Below are positions 16,818 through 24,378 of a DNA stretch of 64,000 nucleotides, one piece after another. Position numbers and translations under genes: made by a program. The notes below the pieces were generated by a model. The model had not been told where the DNA came from. It saw only the letters and a program-made list of their open reading frames with translations, and made no database searches. This DNA is from Vibrio xiamenensis (GTDB taxonomy: Bacteria; Pseudomonadota; Gammaproteobacteria; Enterobacterales; Vibrionaceae): assembly GCF_900100015.1 (NCBI RefSeq), contig NZ_FNDD01000003.1, positions 186,001 through 250,000 on the forward strand, in the 5' to 3' direction. Each line of letters begins with the position of its first letter. The stretch's first letter is position 1.

Positions 16818-17528
16818 ATGTTAGGCAAGCTGTTTAAACGCTGGGATAAAAAACCATCGCCAGAGGCGATTCGCCAGCGTACACCTATCCAGCCAGAATG
16901 GCGTGATGGGTTAAAGCGTTATTTCTCGACGCCGCTGCCTAATATGCATTCCTCACTCAAAGAAGTGGAATTTGTCGCGCTGGATTTTGAAACCACCGGA
17001 CTTGATCTCAGCGAAGATAAAATATTATCGATTGGATTTGTGCCGTTAACGGTGCAAGGGATAGATATCGGCCAAACTGAAGAGTTGCTGGTTAACCATG
17101 GCGAGTTTGTCAAAGCGGCAAGTGCCGAGGTCAACCAATTGATGCCTAAGCGTTTAGCCACCGGCGCAAGTTGTGTCGATGCGATGGACAAATTCTTTCA
17201 CGCGGCGGCGGGAAAAGTGATCCTTGCTCACAGTGCCAATATTGAGCGTGCGTTTATCGAGCGTCATATTCGCCAAAACTATCAATTTGAAACTTTTCCG
17301 GCTTATTTTCTCGATACTTTGCAACTGGAGAAACGCTTCAGTTACAAAGGTCGAACCGGGGCGCACAGCAGTTATCAACTTGATGATTTACGCGAGTTTT
17401 ATGGCTTGCCGAGCTATCACTCTCATTCGGCAGCCAGCGATGCGCTGGCCTGTGCCGAGCTGTTTACCGTGCAATTTAAAAAGCTCCTTTGCACCACCAA
17501 TCTCGAACTCAAAGATTTAGTGGTTTAG
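16818..17528 (+). CDS. DnaQ-like 3'-5' exonuclease (DEDDh family)
   Basis: 236 residues. ExoI motif FVALDFETTGLD (Asp and Glu), ExoII around HSANIERAFIERHI and ExoIII YHSHSAASDALACAELF (His and Asp) together complete a DEDDh active site. The 50-residue N-terminal extension is basic. It lacks the C-terminal polymerase-binding tail of the replicative epsilon subunit, so it is probably an accessory exonuclease. It is transcribed with the cNMP/CBS/DUF294 gene 3 bp upstream. Its stop abuts the convergent histidine-kinase gene by one base, and no terminator is visible between them. Confidence 0.88.
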   Translation: MLGKLFKRWDKKPSPEAIRQRTPIQPEWRDGLKRYFSTPLPNMHSSLKEVEFVALDFETTGLDLSEDKILSIGFVPLTVQGIDIGQTEELLVNHGEFVKAASAEVNQLMPKRLATGASCVDAMDKFFHAAAGKVILAHSANIERAFIERHIRQNYQFETFPAYFLDTLQLEKRFSYKGRTGAHSSYQLDDLREFYGLPSYHSHSAASDALACAELFTVQFKKLLCTTNLELKDLVV

Positions 17529-18932
17529 TTAGCCGTAAAAACGCACAGCAAAGGTATTACGCTGATTTGCCCTTGGTAATAAGGTGATTTGCCCTTGATG
17601 CAGATTGGCGATGTCTTGACAGATTGCCATGCCAAGTCCGGCGCCATCGCCTTGTTCAGTATTGGCGCGATAAAAACTGTCGAATAACTTTTCTCGCGCT
17701 TCGGCAATTAAGTCTTCGCCCGTGTCGCTGACAAATACCACAATGCCTTGTGTATCTTGCTGAATTTCTACCGAAATTTGACTGTTTGCTCCGGAGTAGC
17801 GAATCGCGTTATCGAGCAGGTTTTTAAACAGCACCTCAAGTAAAATCTCATCGCCCTCTATCTCGGCTTGGCCGCCGATAAACTCAAGTTCTTGCTGATG
17901 TTTGAGCGCAAAGGGCGCCAACATCGCCATCAAACGTTTGATCAACAGATCCAAATTTACGCGTTTGCCGTCAATGTGCGATGTGCTTTCGACTTTGGCC
18001 AGCGTCAGCAATTGATGAATCAAGCGGTCAGTGCGGTCAATGCCGCGCAAAATATTATTTAAATCGTTATCGAGCTGTTCACGGCTTTGGCTACTCAGGG
18101 CATTTTCGGCGTTAAGGCGTAAAATGGTCAGTGGAGTTTTAAGTTCGTGCGCCGCCATACGAGTAAAGCGCCTTTCGCGCTGCCAGGCTTTTTCAAGTTG
18201 CTCAAGCATATCGTTGAGGGTGGTGACCAGCGGTGACAGCTCTTGAGTTTCGTTACTGACGACGATTTTGTCCAAACGATGCGCACTGCGCTGGGCAATC
18301 GCTGAACGCAATTCTGAAATCGGCTGAAAGTTTTTGCCAATCAATAGCGTGACCACAAACGCCAAGCAGGGGATCAGCACCAGTTGGGGCAGGGCGGTGG
18401 AAAGCGCGATTTCATCAATGATCTCATCGCGAATGCTCTGTTTTTCCGCGACGATGATATTCGTACCAAGCCCGTCTTTAAGCGGCAACTGAAACGAGCG
18501 CCACAGCAAACGCTGGTTATTAAAATAGCCAAAGCCTTGATCATCCGGGCTGTGTTCGACCTCGCCCATTTTCGGATCAGAACTCCACAGCAGTTCGCCT
18601 TGCTGATAGAACTGAAATACGATGTTTTGCTCGTAAGGGTGACCGTAGCGAGTTGGGCCGTCATCATCATCGGGCGCTAAGCGGTGAATGTTACTCATCC
18701 ACTGTTCAAAAGTGGCTTGATAGGCATCGCGGTCGGATTTGGAACTTAGCAGGCTGTAATTGAGCAGCAGCAGTTTGGCCGATTGCCCAAGCCTGGCGTC
18801 GTAGACTTCTTTAATCTCGCGGCGCGCAGAGGCAAAACTAAACAGCAGCGTGATTAAAATCAGCGCGGTAGACAGCAGTACCACCGAAATGGTGAGGCGG
18901 CGTTTTATCGAGAAAGCGCGTTTATTTTTCAA
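17529..18932 (-). CDS. sensor histidine kinase, QseC/PmrB-like
   Basis: 467 residues. It has a TM near residues 12-34, a periplasmic loop of about 140 residues rich in Asp and Gln, a second TM near 176-196 and a HAMP-like linker. The phospho-acceptor segment is MAAHELKTPLTIL, followed by an N-box (LLDNAIRYS) and a G2 box (GAGLGMAI). The G1 motif reads SDTGED instead of the usual DxGxG, so its second glycine is missing. Last gene of the six-gene operon; its start overlaps the response-regulator stop by 11 bp. Signal unknown; the overlap shows it partners that regulator. Confidence 0.92.
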   Translation of the reverse strand: MKNKRAFSIKRRLTISVVLLSTALILITLLFSFASARREIKEVYDARLGQSAKLLLLNYSLLSSKSDRDAYQATFEQWMSNIHRLAPDDDDGPTRYGHPYEQNIVFQFYQQGELLWSSDPKMGEVEHSPDDQGFGYFNNQRLLWRSFQLPLKDGLGTNIIVAEKQSIRDEIIDEIALSTALPQLVLIPCLAFVVTLLIGKNFQPISELRSAIAQRSAHRLDKIVVSNETQELSPLVTTLNDMLEQLEKAWQRERRFTRMAAHELKTPLTILRLNAENALSSQSREQLDNDLNNILRGIDRTDRLIHQLLTLAKVESTSHIDGKRVNLDLLIKRLMAMLAPFALKHQQELEFIGGQAEIEGDEILLEVLFKNLLDNAIRYSGANSQISVEIQQDTQGIVVFVSDTGEDLIAEAREKLFDSFYRANTEQGDGAGLGMAICQDIANLHQGQITLLPRANQRNTFAVRFYG

Positions 18933-19578
18933 TGATATACCCTATGCCGCGGATATTTTTAATCACATTGCCGGCGACTTTTTTACGTAGATTATGAATG
19001 TGCACTTCAATCGCGTTATCGCTGCCGGAGTCATCCCAACCATGCACCGATTGTTGCAGCTGTTCTTTGCTCATCACTCGCCCAGCGTTGGTGAGTAAAC
19101 TGGCAAGAATCTTAAATTCATTTTTGGTCAGTTTGAGCCGTTCACCATGGTGTTTTACCGATTGTTCGGCAAGGCTTAAAGTCAGATCGCCAATCACTAT
19201 CTGCTGCTGCGCGCTACCGGATTGGCGGCGAATCAACACTCGCAGCCGCGCCAACAACTCTTCCAAGGCAAAAGGTTTACCGAGATAATCATCCGCGCCG
19301 CCATCAAGGCCGCGCACTCGGTCGTTGATGTCATCGCGCGCAGTTAAAATCAGCACTGGTAGGGTAAATTCAGCGCTGCGCAGGCGTTTGAGCACTTCCA
19401 AACCATCGATATCGGGGAGGGTGAGGTCGAGAATCACAGCGGTAAACTCTTCCATGCGCAGCGCTTCAACGACGCCGCCGCCTTTTTCCAGCCAATCAAC
19501 CGTGAATCCATGCCGATTTAGTGATGTCAGCATGGATTCACCCAGTAATTTGTCGTCTTCAATCAGCAGTAGACGCAT
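18922..19578 (-). CDS. OmpR-family response regulator, QseB/PmrA-like
   Basis: 218 residues. The receiver domain has the acidic pair EDD (residues 7-9), phospho-acceptor Asp51 in ILDLTLPDIDG and the conserved Lys in GKPF. The C-terminal winged helix ends SDNAIEVHIHNLRKKV and IRGIGY, the recognition-helix pattern of QseB, PmrA and BasR, whose known sites are CTTAAG-N5-CTTAAG. Exactly such a site lies before the first gene of this operon, so autoregulation of the whole biosynthetic operon is likely. It lies 3 bp after the TPR gene and overlaps the kinase gene. Confidence 0.94.
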   Translation of the reverse strand: MRLLLIEDDKLLGESMLTSLNRHGFTVDWLEKGGGVVEALRMEEFTAVILDLTLPDIDGLEVLKRLRSAEFTLPVLILTARDDINDRVRGLDGGADDYLGKPFALEELLARLRVLIRRQSGSAQQQIVIGDLTLSLAEQSVKHHGERLKLTKNEFKILASLLTNAGRVMSKEQLQQSVHGWDDSGSDNAIEVHIHNLRKKVAGNVIKNIRGIGYIIEK

Positions 19579-19581
19579 TGA

Positions 19582-20268
19582 TTATTCCAGTTCCTTTAAG
19601 CGCACTGCAATCTCTTGCTGCCGACCTTGGTCCGCCACGGGGCGACCCGGTCTCGGCGCGGCTTGCTGCGCGATGGTTAAGTAGTGAATTGCTTCTTTTT
19701 TACGGCCATCTTCAGCCAGAAAATCGCCGTAAAAGTAATTTGGGTCAATGCCTTTGGGGTTGAGCGCCAAGGCTTTTTTCAGCATTTGCTCGGCTTTGTC
19801 ATCGTCGCCAAAGCCAACTGGCCACCCCGGCACTTTGTAGTATAGCGAACCTAAACTGGTATAGGCGGAGCCATCTAACGTTTCTGGAGCTTGTTCAATA
19901 ACTTGCTCTAAAAGTGCTTTGGCCTCTTTGACTTTGGACAGCGCGCCTAGGCCACCTTCCACGCCGGCCAGTGAGCTCTTATTGATCGCCAGCCACACTT
20001 TTAGTTCGGGCCGATTGGGCTCGGCATCGAGGGCTTGTTGGTTACGTTTAATCAACTGTTCAAAACAGTAGCTTTGCTGATCTTCATCTTGGCGCTGGTA
20101 TTGGCAGACCGCCCATTTTTTTTGAATCGTAACCAGTGGATCGGCGGCGGCTTTGACCTGAACGGAAAAGAGCGCAGCGGCGGCGCATCCTCCGAGCAGC
20201 AACGCCTGTAATGGACGAATGAATTCAGCGTTCAAATGGGTAACTGATGGCTTAATTTGGCGATTCAT
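19582..20268 (-). CDS. exported TPR-like protein
   Basis: 228 residues, starting at the ATG with AGGAGG 6 nt upstream (20268); the longer frame has no such site. The N-terminus has a hydrophobic stretch (LQALLLGGCAAAALFSVQVKA), suggesting a signal peptide or anchor; LGGC could be a weak lipobox, but a cut after VKAAA is more natural. The mature part has helical TPR-like repeats (AYTSLGSLYYKVPGWPVGFG, AEQMLKKALALNPKG). Probably a periplasmic scaffold. It lies between the SDR and response-regulator genes, 10 and 3 bp away. Its partner may be the kinase's sensor loop or a pathway enzyme; function unknown. Confidence 0.75.
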   Translation of the reverse strand: MNRQIKPSVTHLNAEFIRPLQALLLGGCAAAALFSVQVKAAADPLVTIQKKWAVCQYQRQDEDQQSYCFEQLIKRNQQALDAEPNRPELKVWLAINKSSLAGVEGGLGALSKVKEAKALLEQVIEQAPETLDGSAYTSLGSLYYKVPGWPVGFGDDDKAEQMLKKALALNPKGIDPNYFYGDFLAEDGRKKEAIHYLTIAQQAAPRPGRPVADQGRQQEIAVRLKELE

Positions 20269-20278
20269 AGCCGCCTCC

Positions 20279-21139
20279 TTATAACGGTTTTGACGATGTA
20301 GGAACCTCGACATCATGGTCGTTGGTTCGGCGGTGGCTAAGGTTTTTACCAAGACTGTGGTGGATTGCGATTTGTTGTTTACGAATCGATTGCGACACCA
20401 AGCTTGGAAACCATTGATTGATTTTGGCAAACAGCTTTTCCGGCCAACCAATCCAGCGCGCAGTGATCTCTTCCTCAAGCATTTCAATCACATGGTTGGC
20501 GACCACTTGCGGTTCGTCACTGCGATTGCCAAGTTTTTGGTTCAATTCATTCACCGCTGGGCTGTTGAGCTCGGTTTTAGTGGCGCGCGGCGCGAGGTAG
20601 AGCACGCGAATGCCCGAACCGTCGAGTTCGCGGTCCAGCGCCTCACTAAAGCGATGCAAACCTGCTTTAGCCGCGCAGTAACTTGCATAACCGGGATAAC
20701 CTATCGAGCCAAACGCCGAGCCGACGTTAAGAATGATTCCCGGACGCTCAAGCCAGTGCAGTGCTGCTTGGCTGAGCAAAATTGGTGTGGTCAGATTGAG
20801 ATTCAGTTCATTTTGTAGCGACTCTTTGCCGCGTTGGGACAAAAATTGAAACTGATTGGTCCCCGCATTGTTGATCAGCACACTGATGCGCTGTCCCTGC
20901 TGGCGATAGCTTTCCAGCCAATGGTTAAGCGCTTCACGACCCGCATCGCAAGTGAGATCGGCGCTTAACAATGCGTGCTGCTCGCTATTTTGTAACTGCT
21001 GCTGCAATTTTTCCAGTTTGGCGGCGTTACGGCCCACGAGTAACAGATGCGCGCCGCGCTTAGCAAGGCTTTGCGCCAGACAAGCGCCAATGCCGCCGGA
21101 AGCACCCGTTAATAACACCAGCTTATTGTTAAGATCCAT
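20279..21139 (-). CDS. short-chain dehydrogenase/reductase
   Basis: 286 residues. The Rossmann motif VLLTGASGGIGACLAQSL, NNAG (VLINNAGTNQF) and the catalytic YASYCAAK (YxxxK) are present, followed by an about 80-residue C-terminal extension. This is the SDR type found with fatty-acid and polyketide tailoring enzymes and probably reduces a carbonyl or oxidises an alcohol with NAD(P)(H). It lies 11 bp after the ligase/diiron fusion gene and 10 bp before the TPR gene, so it should act on the product of the fusion. Exact substrate unknown. Confidence 0.88.
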   Translation of the reverse strand: MDLNNKLVLLTGASGGIGACLAQSLAKRGAHLLLVGRNAAKLEKLQQQLQNSEQHALLSADLTCDAGREALNHWLESYRQQGQRISVLINNAGTNQFQFLSQRGKESLQNELNLNLTTPILLSQAALHWLERPGIILNVGSAFGSIGYPGYASYCAAKAGLHRFSEALDRELDGSGIRVLYLAPRATKTELNSPAVNELNQKLGNRSDEPQVVANHVIEMLEEEITARWIGWPEKLFAKINQWFPSLVSQSIRKQQIAIHHSLGKNLSHRRTNDHDVEVPTSSKPL

Positions 21140-21150
21140 CTTGGCTCTCC

Positions 21151-23364
21151 TTACGCTGCAATGCGGGTGTTATCGGCGGTTAAGCCGTGAAGCATCTGGC
21201 CGTAAAGTGCAAACACCATGTTGGCCGACTCGATAATCGCGCGTTGATCGCTTGGGTCCGTGACTTGATTCATCAAGCGCTCAAAAAATTGAATGTGGTC
21301 GCCATCAAGCACACTGTGGGAGGTGAGATAACTCATCGCTTCATTGGGCAGTTGCAGATGCTGTTGTACCAGTTTCGCCATTGTGCCGCCCACGCCAACA
21401 CTGGTGCCTTCAAGTACCCAAACCATACCAAACAGTGCCAGCGGATTACCGCGATCAATCTGGTGGTAGAGGTATGCCACCATCAGCTCAATGGCGCTGG
21501 AAACACGTCCTTGCTGCTGGTTATCGCGCACCAGTTCGGCATTGGCGCCGCAGGCTCGTAGGTCGTTAAGAATCCACTCATGATGACCTTGCTCTTCGCT
21601 AATATATTCGCCAATTGCCGCGCGCAGCCATTCGTATTGCAGCGGCAAACGTGAACCACACGCCATCAAAAGTGGCACTGTGTGTTTAACGTGATGAAAC
21701 GCTTGAGTCAGAAAGTCGATGTACATTTGGCGGCTGATTTCACCGTTTTGGCAAGCCGAGAAAATGGGCGCGCTTAACATCTGCAGCTGCGCGGATTGGG
21801 TTTGAGTTTTTAACGTGTCAAAAAAGCGCATGTGGCGTTCCTCGAGGTTAGATGACGCATGGTTAGAAGGCGCAAGGTTTGCTGAACAAACGTTAGTCTG
21901 TGAGTTGTCGCGGCTGATATGAGTGATGGTCATAAAATCGCTTGGTGTTTGTGCCCAATGTTCAATTAAGGCGCGAATCGGGCGACCATTACTGGTAAAT
22001 AGTTGGCGCTGCGTCATAAATTGTGCGCCGTTTAGAATGCGGCCGATACGAGCGTAGTCAGGCAGTGTTTGGTTAAGCTGGTGCACCGCGTCGCTGACAT
22101 CGTCATCACTGGCGATAATCGCGCTTAGATAGGGTTGGCCTTCGCCAATCACCACCATCGGTGTACCGAGTAGCCAACGCTGAGCTGCGGTTTCAACCCA
22201 TTCTGGGGAAATGTTACGGCCAAAACTGGTGATGATCTGATTCTTTTTGCGGCCAATAATGGTGACAAAACCCTGCTCATCGATGGCGCCTAAATCGCCG
22301 CTTGGGTACCAATCGTCATTAAACGCTTCGCCAATGTATCCAAGTGCAGTATTGCCCTGTAGCCAAATTTGTTGCTGGTCGTCGATGCGCAGTTTGACGT
22401 GAGAGAGCACTTGACCACACGAGCCAGCCTTGTGTGCTTGCGGCGTGTTTAAACACACCACTGAGGCGCACTCGGATAACCCGTAACCTTCATAAGCTGG
22501 AATGCCAAGTTGATGGGCTTGTTCGATAAGTTCTGGGGCGATTCGCGCGCCGCCAACGGCGACAAAGGTTAGGCTTTGCGCCAGTTTCGGTTGGTGCTGA
22601 GTGAGTTGAATCAGCGCCATCAACAGTGCTGGTGTCAGCACTAAACTGTGAGGCTGAATTTGCGCCAGTTTGCTGGCGAATAAGCTGGCATCAAAGCGGC
22701 TGGAGCCAATTAAGCCGACTTCGGCGCCGGAATAGATGTAGCTGGTGGCGCCAAGCAGCAAAGGCACGTAAACCGCGGTGATATTTTCCAGCAGCGTGGA
22801 CAGCGGCAACATGGTGAGGTGCTTTTTCAGCGGTAAATTGATCGCGGTTGCCAAGCTTTGCGCTACGTTGTCGAGTTGCTCTTGGCTTAAACATACCCCC
22901 TTTGGAGTGCCAGTGGAGCCAGACGTAAACGTCACCTTGGTGGTTCCGGGTAATCGTTGATGGTTGGGTGCTTGCCTGCGCATTGCACAGGCATAGCCGC
23001 AGATGGTATCGATGGCTGTCCAGTCATCCTCTTCACTTGGGATATGCCCAATGATTAAGTCGACACCGGCGCTTGCGATGGCATGGCGCTGCTGCTCGGC
23101 AGTGAAAAATGTCGGCATTGGTACACAGGCAATGTTGGCAGCCATAGTGGCTAAATCGACCACCACCCAGTCAAGGCTGTTTTCGGCGCTTAGCGCGATG
23201 CAACTTGGGGCTAACGCTTCAAGCTGCGTTTTGACTTGCTGCACTTGCTGATTGAGCGCTTGATAGCTCAGCGAGTGCGGTGCGCCGCTGGCGCTCACAC
23301 CGACTAACGCAAGTGCATCAGGTGTTTGACGGGCAAATTGGCTTAACGCATGGACAATGCTCAT
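21151..23364 (-). CDS. fusion of AMP-forming acyl ligase and haem-oxygenase-like diiron oxidase
   Basis: 737 residues. Residues 1 to about 480 are an ANL-family acyl-CoA/ACP ligase: P-loop FTSGSTGTPKG, GYGLSEC, YPSGDLG and GRKKNQIITSFGRNISPEW. A polar Asn/Ser-rich linker (about 485-510) leads into a domain of about 226 residues like the haem-oxygenase-like diiron oxidases (UndA, SznF, BesC), with apparent ligands in ISEEQGHHEW, WVLEGTS and DGDHIQFF. Fatty-acid activation and Fe/O2-dependent modification thus lie in one chain. Its start overlaps the hemolysin-like gene stop (ATGA). An internal ATG at 21831 with GAGGAA 6 nt upstream could also yield the oxidase domain alone. Product unknown. 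Confidence 0.85.
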   Translation of the reverse strand: MSIVHALSQFARQTPDALALVGVSASGAPHSLSYQALNQQVQQVKTQLEALAPSCIALSAENSLDWVVVDLATMAANIACVPMPTFFTAEQQRHAIASAGVDLIIGHIPSEEDDWTAIDTICGYACAMRRQAPNHQRLPGTTKVTFTSGSTGTPKGVCLSQEQLDNVAQSLATAINLPLKKHLTMLPLSTLLENITAVYVPLLLGATSYIYSGAEVGLIGSSRFDASLFASKLAQIQPHSLVLTPALLMALIQLTQHQPKLAQSLTFVAVGGARIAPELIEQAHQLGIPAYEGYGLSECASVVCLNTPQAHKAGSCGQVLSHVKLRIDDQQQIWLQGNTALGYIGEAFNDDWYPSGDLGAIDEQGFVTIIGRKKNQIITSFGRNISPEWVETAAQRWLLGTPMVVIGEGQPYLSAIIASDDDVSDAVHQLNQTLPDYARIGRILNGAQFMTQRQLFTSNGRPIRALIEHWAQTPSDFMTITHISRDNSQTNVCSANLAPSNHASSNLEERHMRFFDTLKTQTQSAQLQMLSAPIFSACQNGEISRQMYIDFLTQAFHHVKHTVPLLMACGSRLPLQYEWLRAAIGEYISEEQGHHEWILNDLRACGANAELVRDNQQQGRVSSAIELMVAYLYHQIDRGNPLALFGMVWVLEGTSVGVGGTMAKLVQQHLQLPNEAMSYLTSHSVLDGDHIQFFERLMNQVTDPSDQRAIIESANMVFALYGQMLHGLTADNTRIAA

Positions 23365-23981
23365 AGAGAATCCCCCATCGCTTGCGAGTCGTTGTCAGGC
23401 ATCAGCTTGCTTAAACGCGCTAAGCCTTGAATCAGATTGCCGGCAACAATGCGCGGTTGGTGCTGATAATAAGTGCCCCAAATTTCGCTGGCGTTGGGAA
23501 TGCGATTGGGGTCGGCATCAGCGATGATTCGCAATGGCAAGCCAAAGCGTCTCATCATGGCGTAAAGAGGGTCAGTTGCGGTAAAAATGCACCATTGATA
23601 ATTGCGCTTGACCAGAGCCTCAGCAATTAGAAAAAAATGCACCAGAGAGAATCCCTTGTTGAAGGAGGCAAGCTGACCAAATTCGACCAGTTGATGACGC
23701 TCAATGTGCGTGGCAAATTGCGCGCTTAATAGCGTGCTCGCGTCATCATCTAGGTATTGTTCTAAAAAAAGAGTGCCTTGTTCTGCGCCGCGAAAACCGC
23801 ACAGCGATGCGAATTCGTCGCCTTGCATCAAAGCCATGAACGCTGGCATATAACCATTGAGCCGCGCGTCAAATGCGAGTTGGTAACGCTCTGAAATATA
23901 CTGTTTGGCATTTGGCCATTTAGCATGTTTGGCGTCGATCACTTCCAGATACAGCGCATTGAGATTTAAGCGATTGTTCAT
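23361..23981 (-). CDS. thermostable-hemolysin family protein (GNAT-like)
   Basis: 206 residues matching the Vibrio thermostable hemolysin (delta-VPH, T_hemolysin) family: YISERYQLAFDARLNGYMPAF, the CGFRGAEQGTLFLEQYL segment, HQLVEFGQLASF and AMMRRFGLPL. Despite the name, the family has an acyltransferase-like (GNAT/LuxI-type) layout and no signal peptide is visible. I infer an acyl-transfer role rather than a pore-forming toxin. It is the first gene of the operon, with AGGAG before the ATG, and overlaps the ligase fusion by 4 bp. The name should not be read as evidence of virulence. Confidence 0.85.
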   Translation of the reverse strand: MNNRLNLNALYLEVIDAKHAKWPNAKQYISERYQLAFDARLNGYMPAFMALMQGDEFASLCGFRGAEQGTLFLEQYLDDDASTLLSAQFATHIERHQLVEFGQLASFNKGFSLVHFFLIAEALVKRNYQWCIFTATDPLYAMMRRFGLPLRIIADADPNRIPNASEIWGTYYQHQPRIVAGNLIQGLARLSKLMPDNDSQAMGDSL

Positions 23982-24023
23982 ACAACTCTCCTTTGTGAGT
24001 AATGAACAATTTAAGAGATCAAA

Positions 24024-24040
24024 CTTAAGAGAAACTTAAG
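24024..24040 (-). promoter_or_regulatory. PmrA/QseB-type box (CTTAAG-N5-CTTAAG)
   Basis: Two perfect CTTAAG hexamers with a 5-bp spacer, plus a third imperfect one (TTTAAG, 24010-24015) 8 bp nearer the gene. It is 42 bp upstream of the first start codon. This is the recognised site layout of the PmrA/QseB regulators, and the operon encodes a close relative. Confidence 0.75.
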
Positions 24041-24313
24041 AAGCGATACTTTGCCTGTGATGCTTGTTTGGCATGGGAATATTTTGAGGATATTCGCGCC
24101 TTGAGCGGTTCCTCTTTTGAGAGTGGCTAGCGTGAGATTTATTGGTTGCGCACCGAGATTGTGTTAACGAGCTTGCAAAAAAATGCCAAACCCGGAAAAA
24201 ATAAATCGCAAAATTGACGTGTTTGTTTGTCTGTTTTCAAGGCATGATAAATACCGCAGCCCCAAATGCTCCTGACCCCCTACATAGGCATGATTGGATA
24301 CGTTGCAAAACAG

Positions 24314-24342
24314 AAAAAGCCAGCATCTGTGCTGGCTTTTTT
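24314..24342 (-). terminator. terminator downstream of the amidohydrolase gene
   Basis: AAAGCCAGC pairs with GCTGGCTTT around a 6-nt loop, with T-runs on both strands. Confidence 0.85.
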
Positions 24343-24378
24343 ACGTATGATAGTCTTGTTTACATTGTAAATTCGGCG

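Larger units (their letters stand above)
23982..24378. other. intergenic region: operon promoter and aepA-like terminator
   Basis: About 400 bp with no gene. It holds the Shine-Dalgarno sequence and CTTAAG box of the hemolysin-like operon on one side and the terminator hairpin on the other. The rest (about 24050-24310) shows no clear ORF or structure. Confidence 0.5.
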
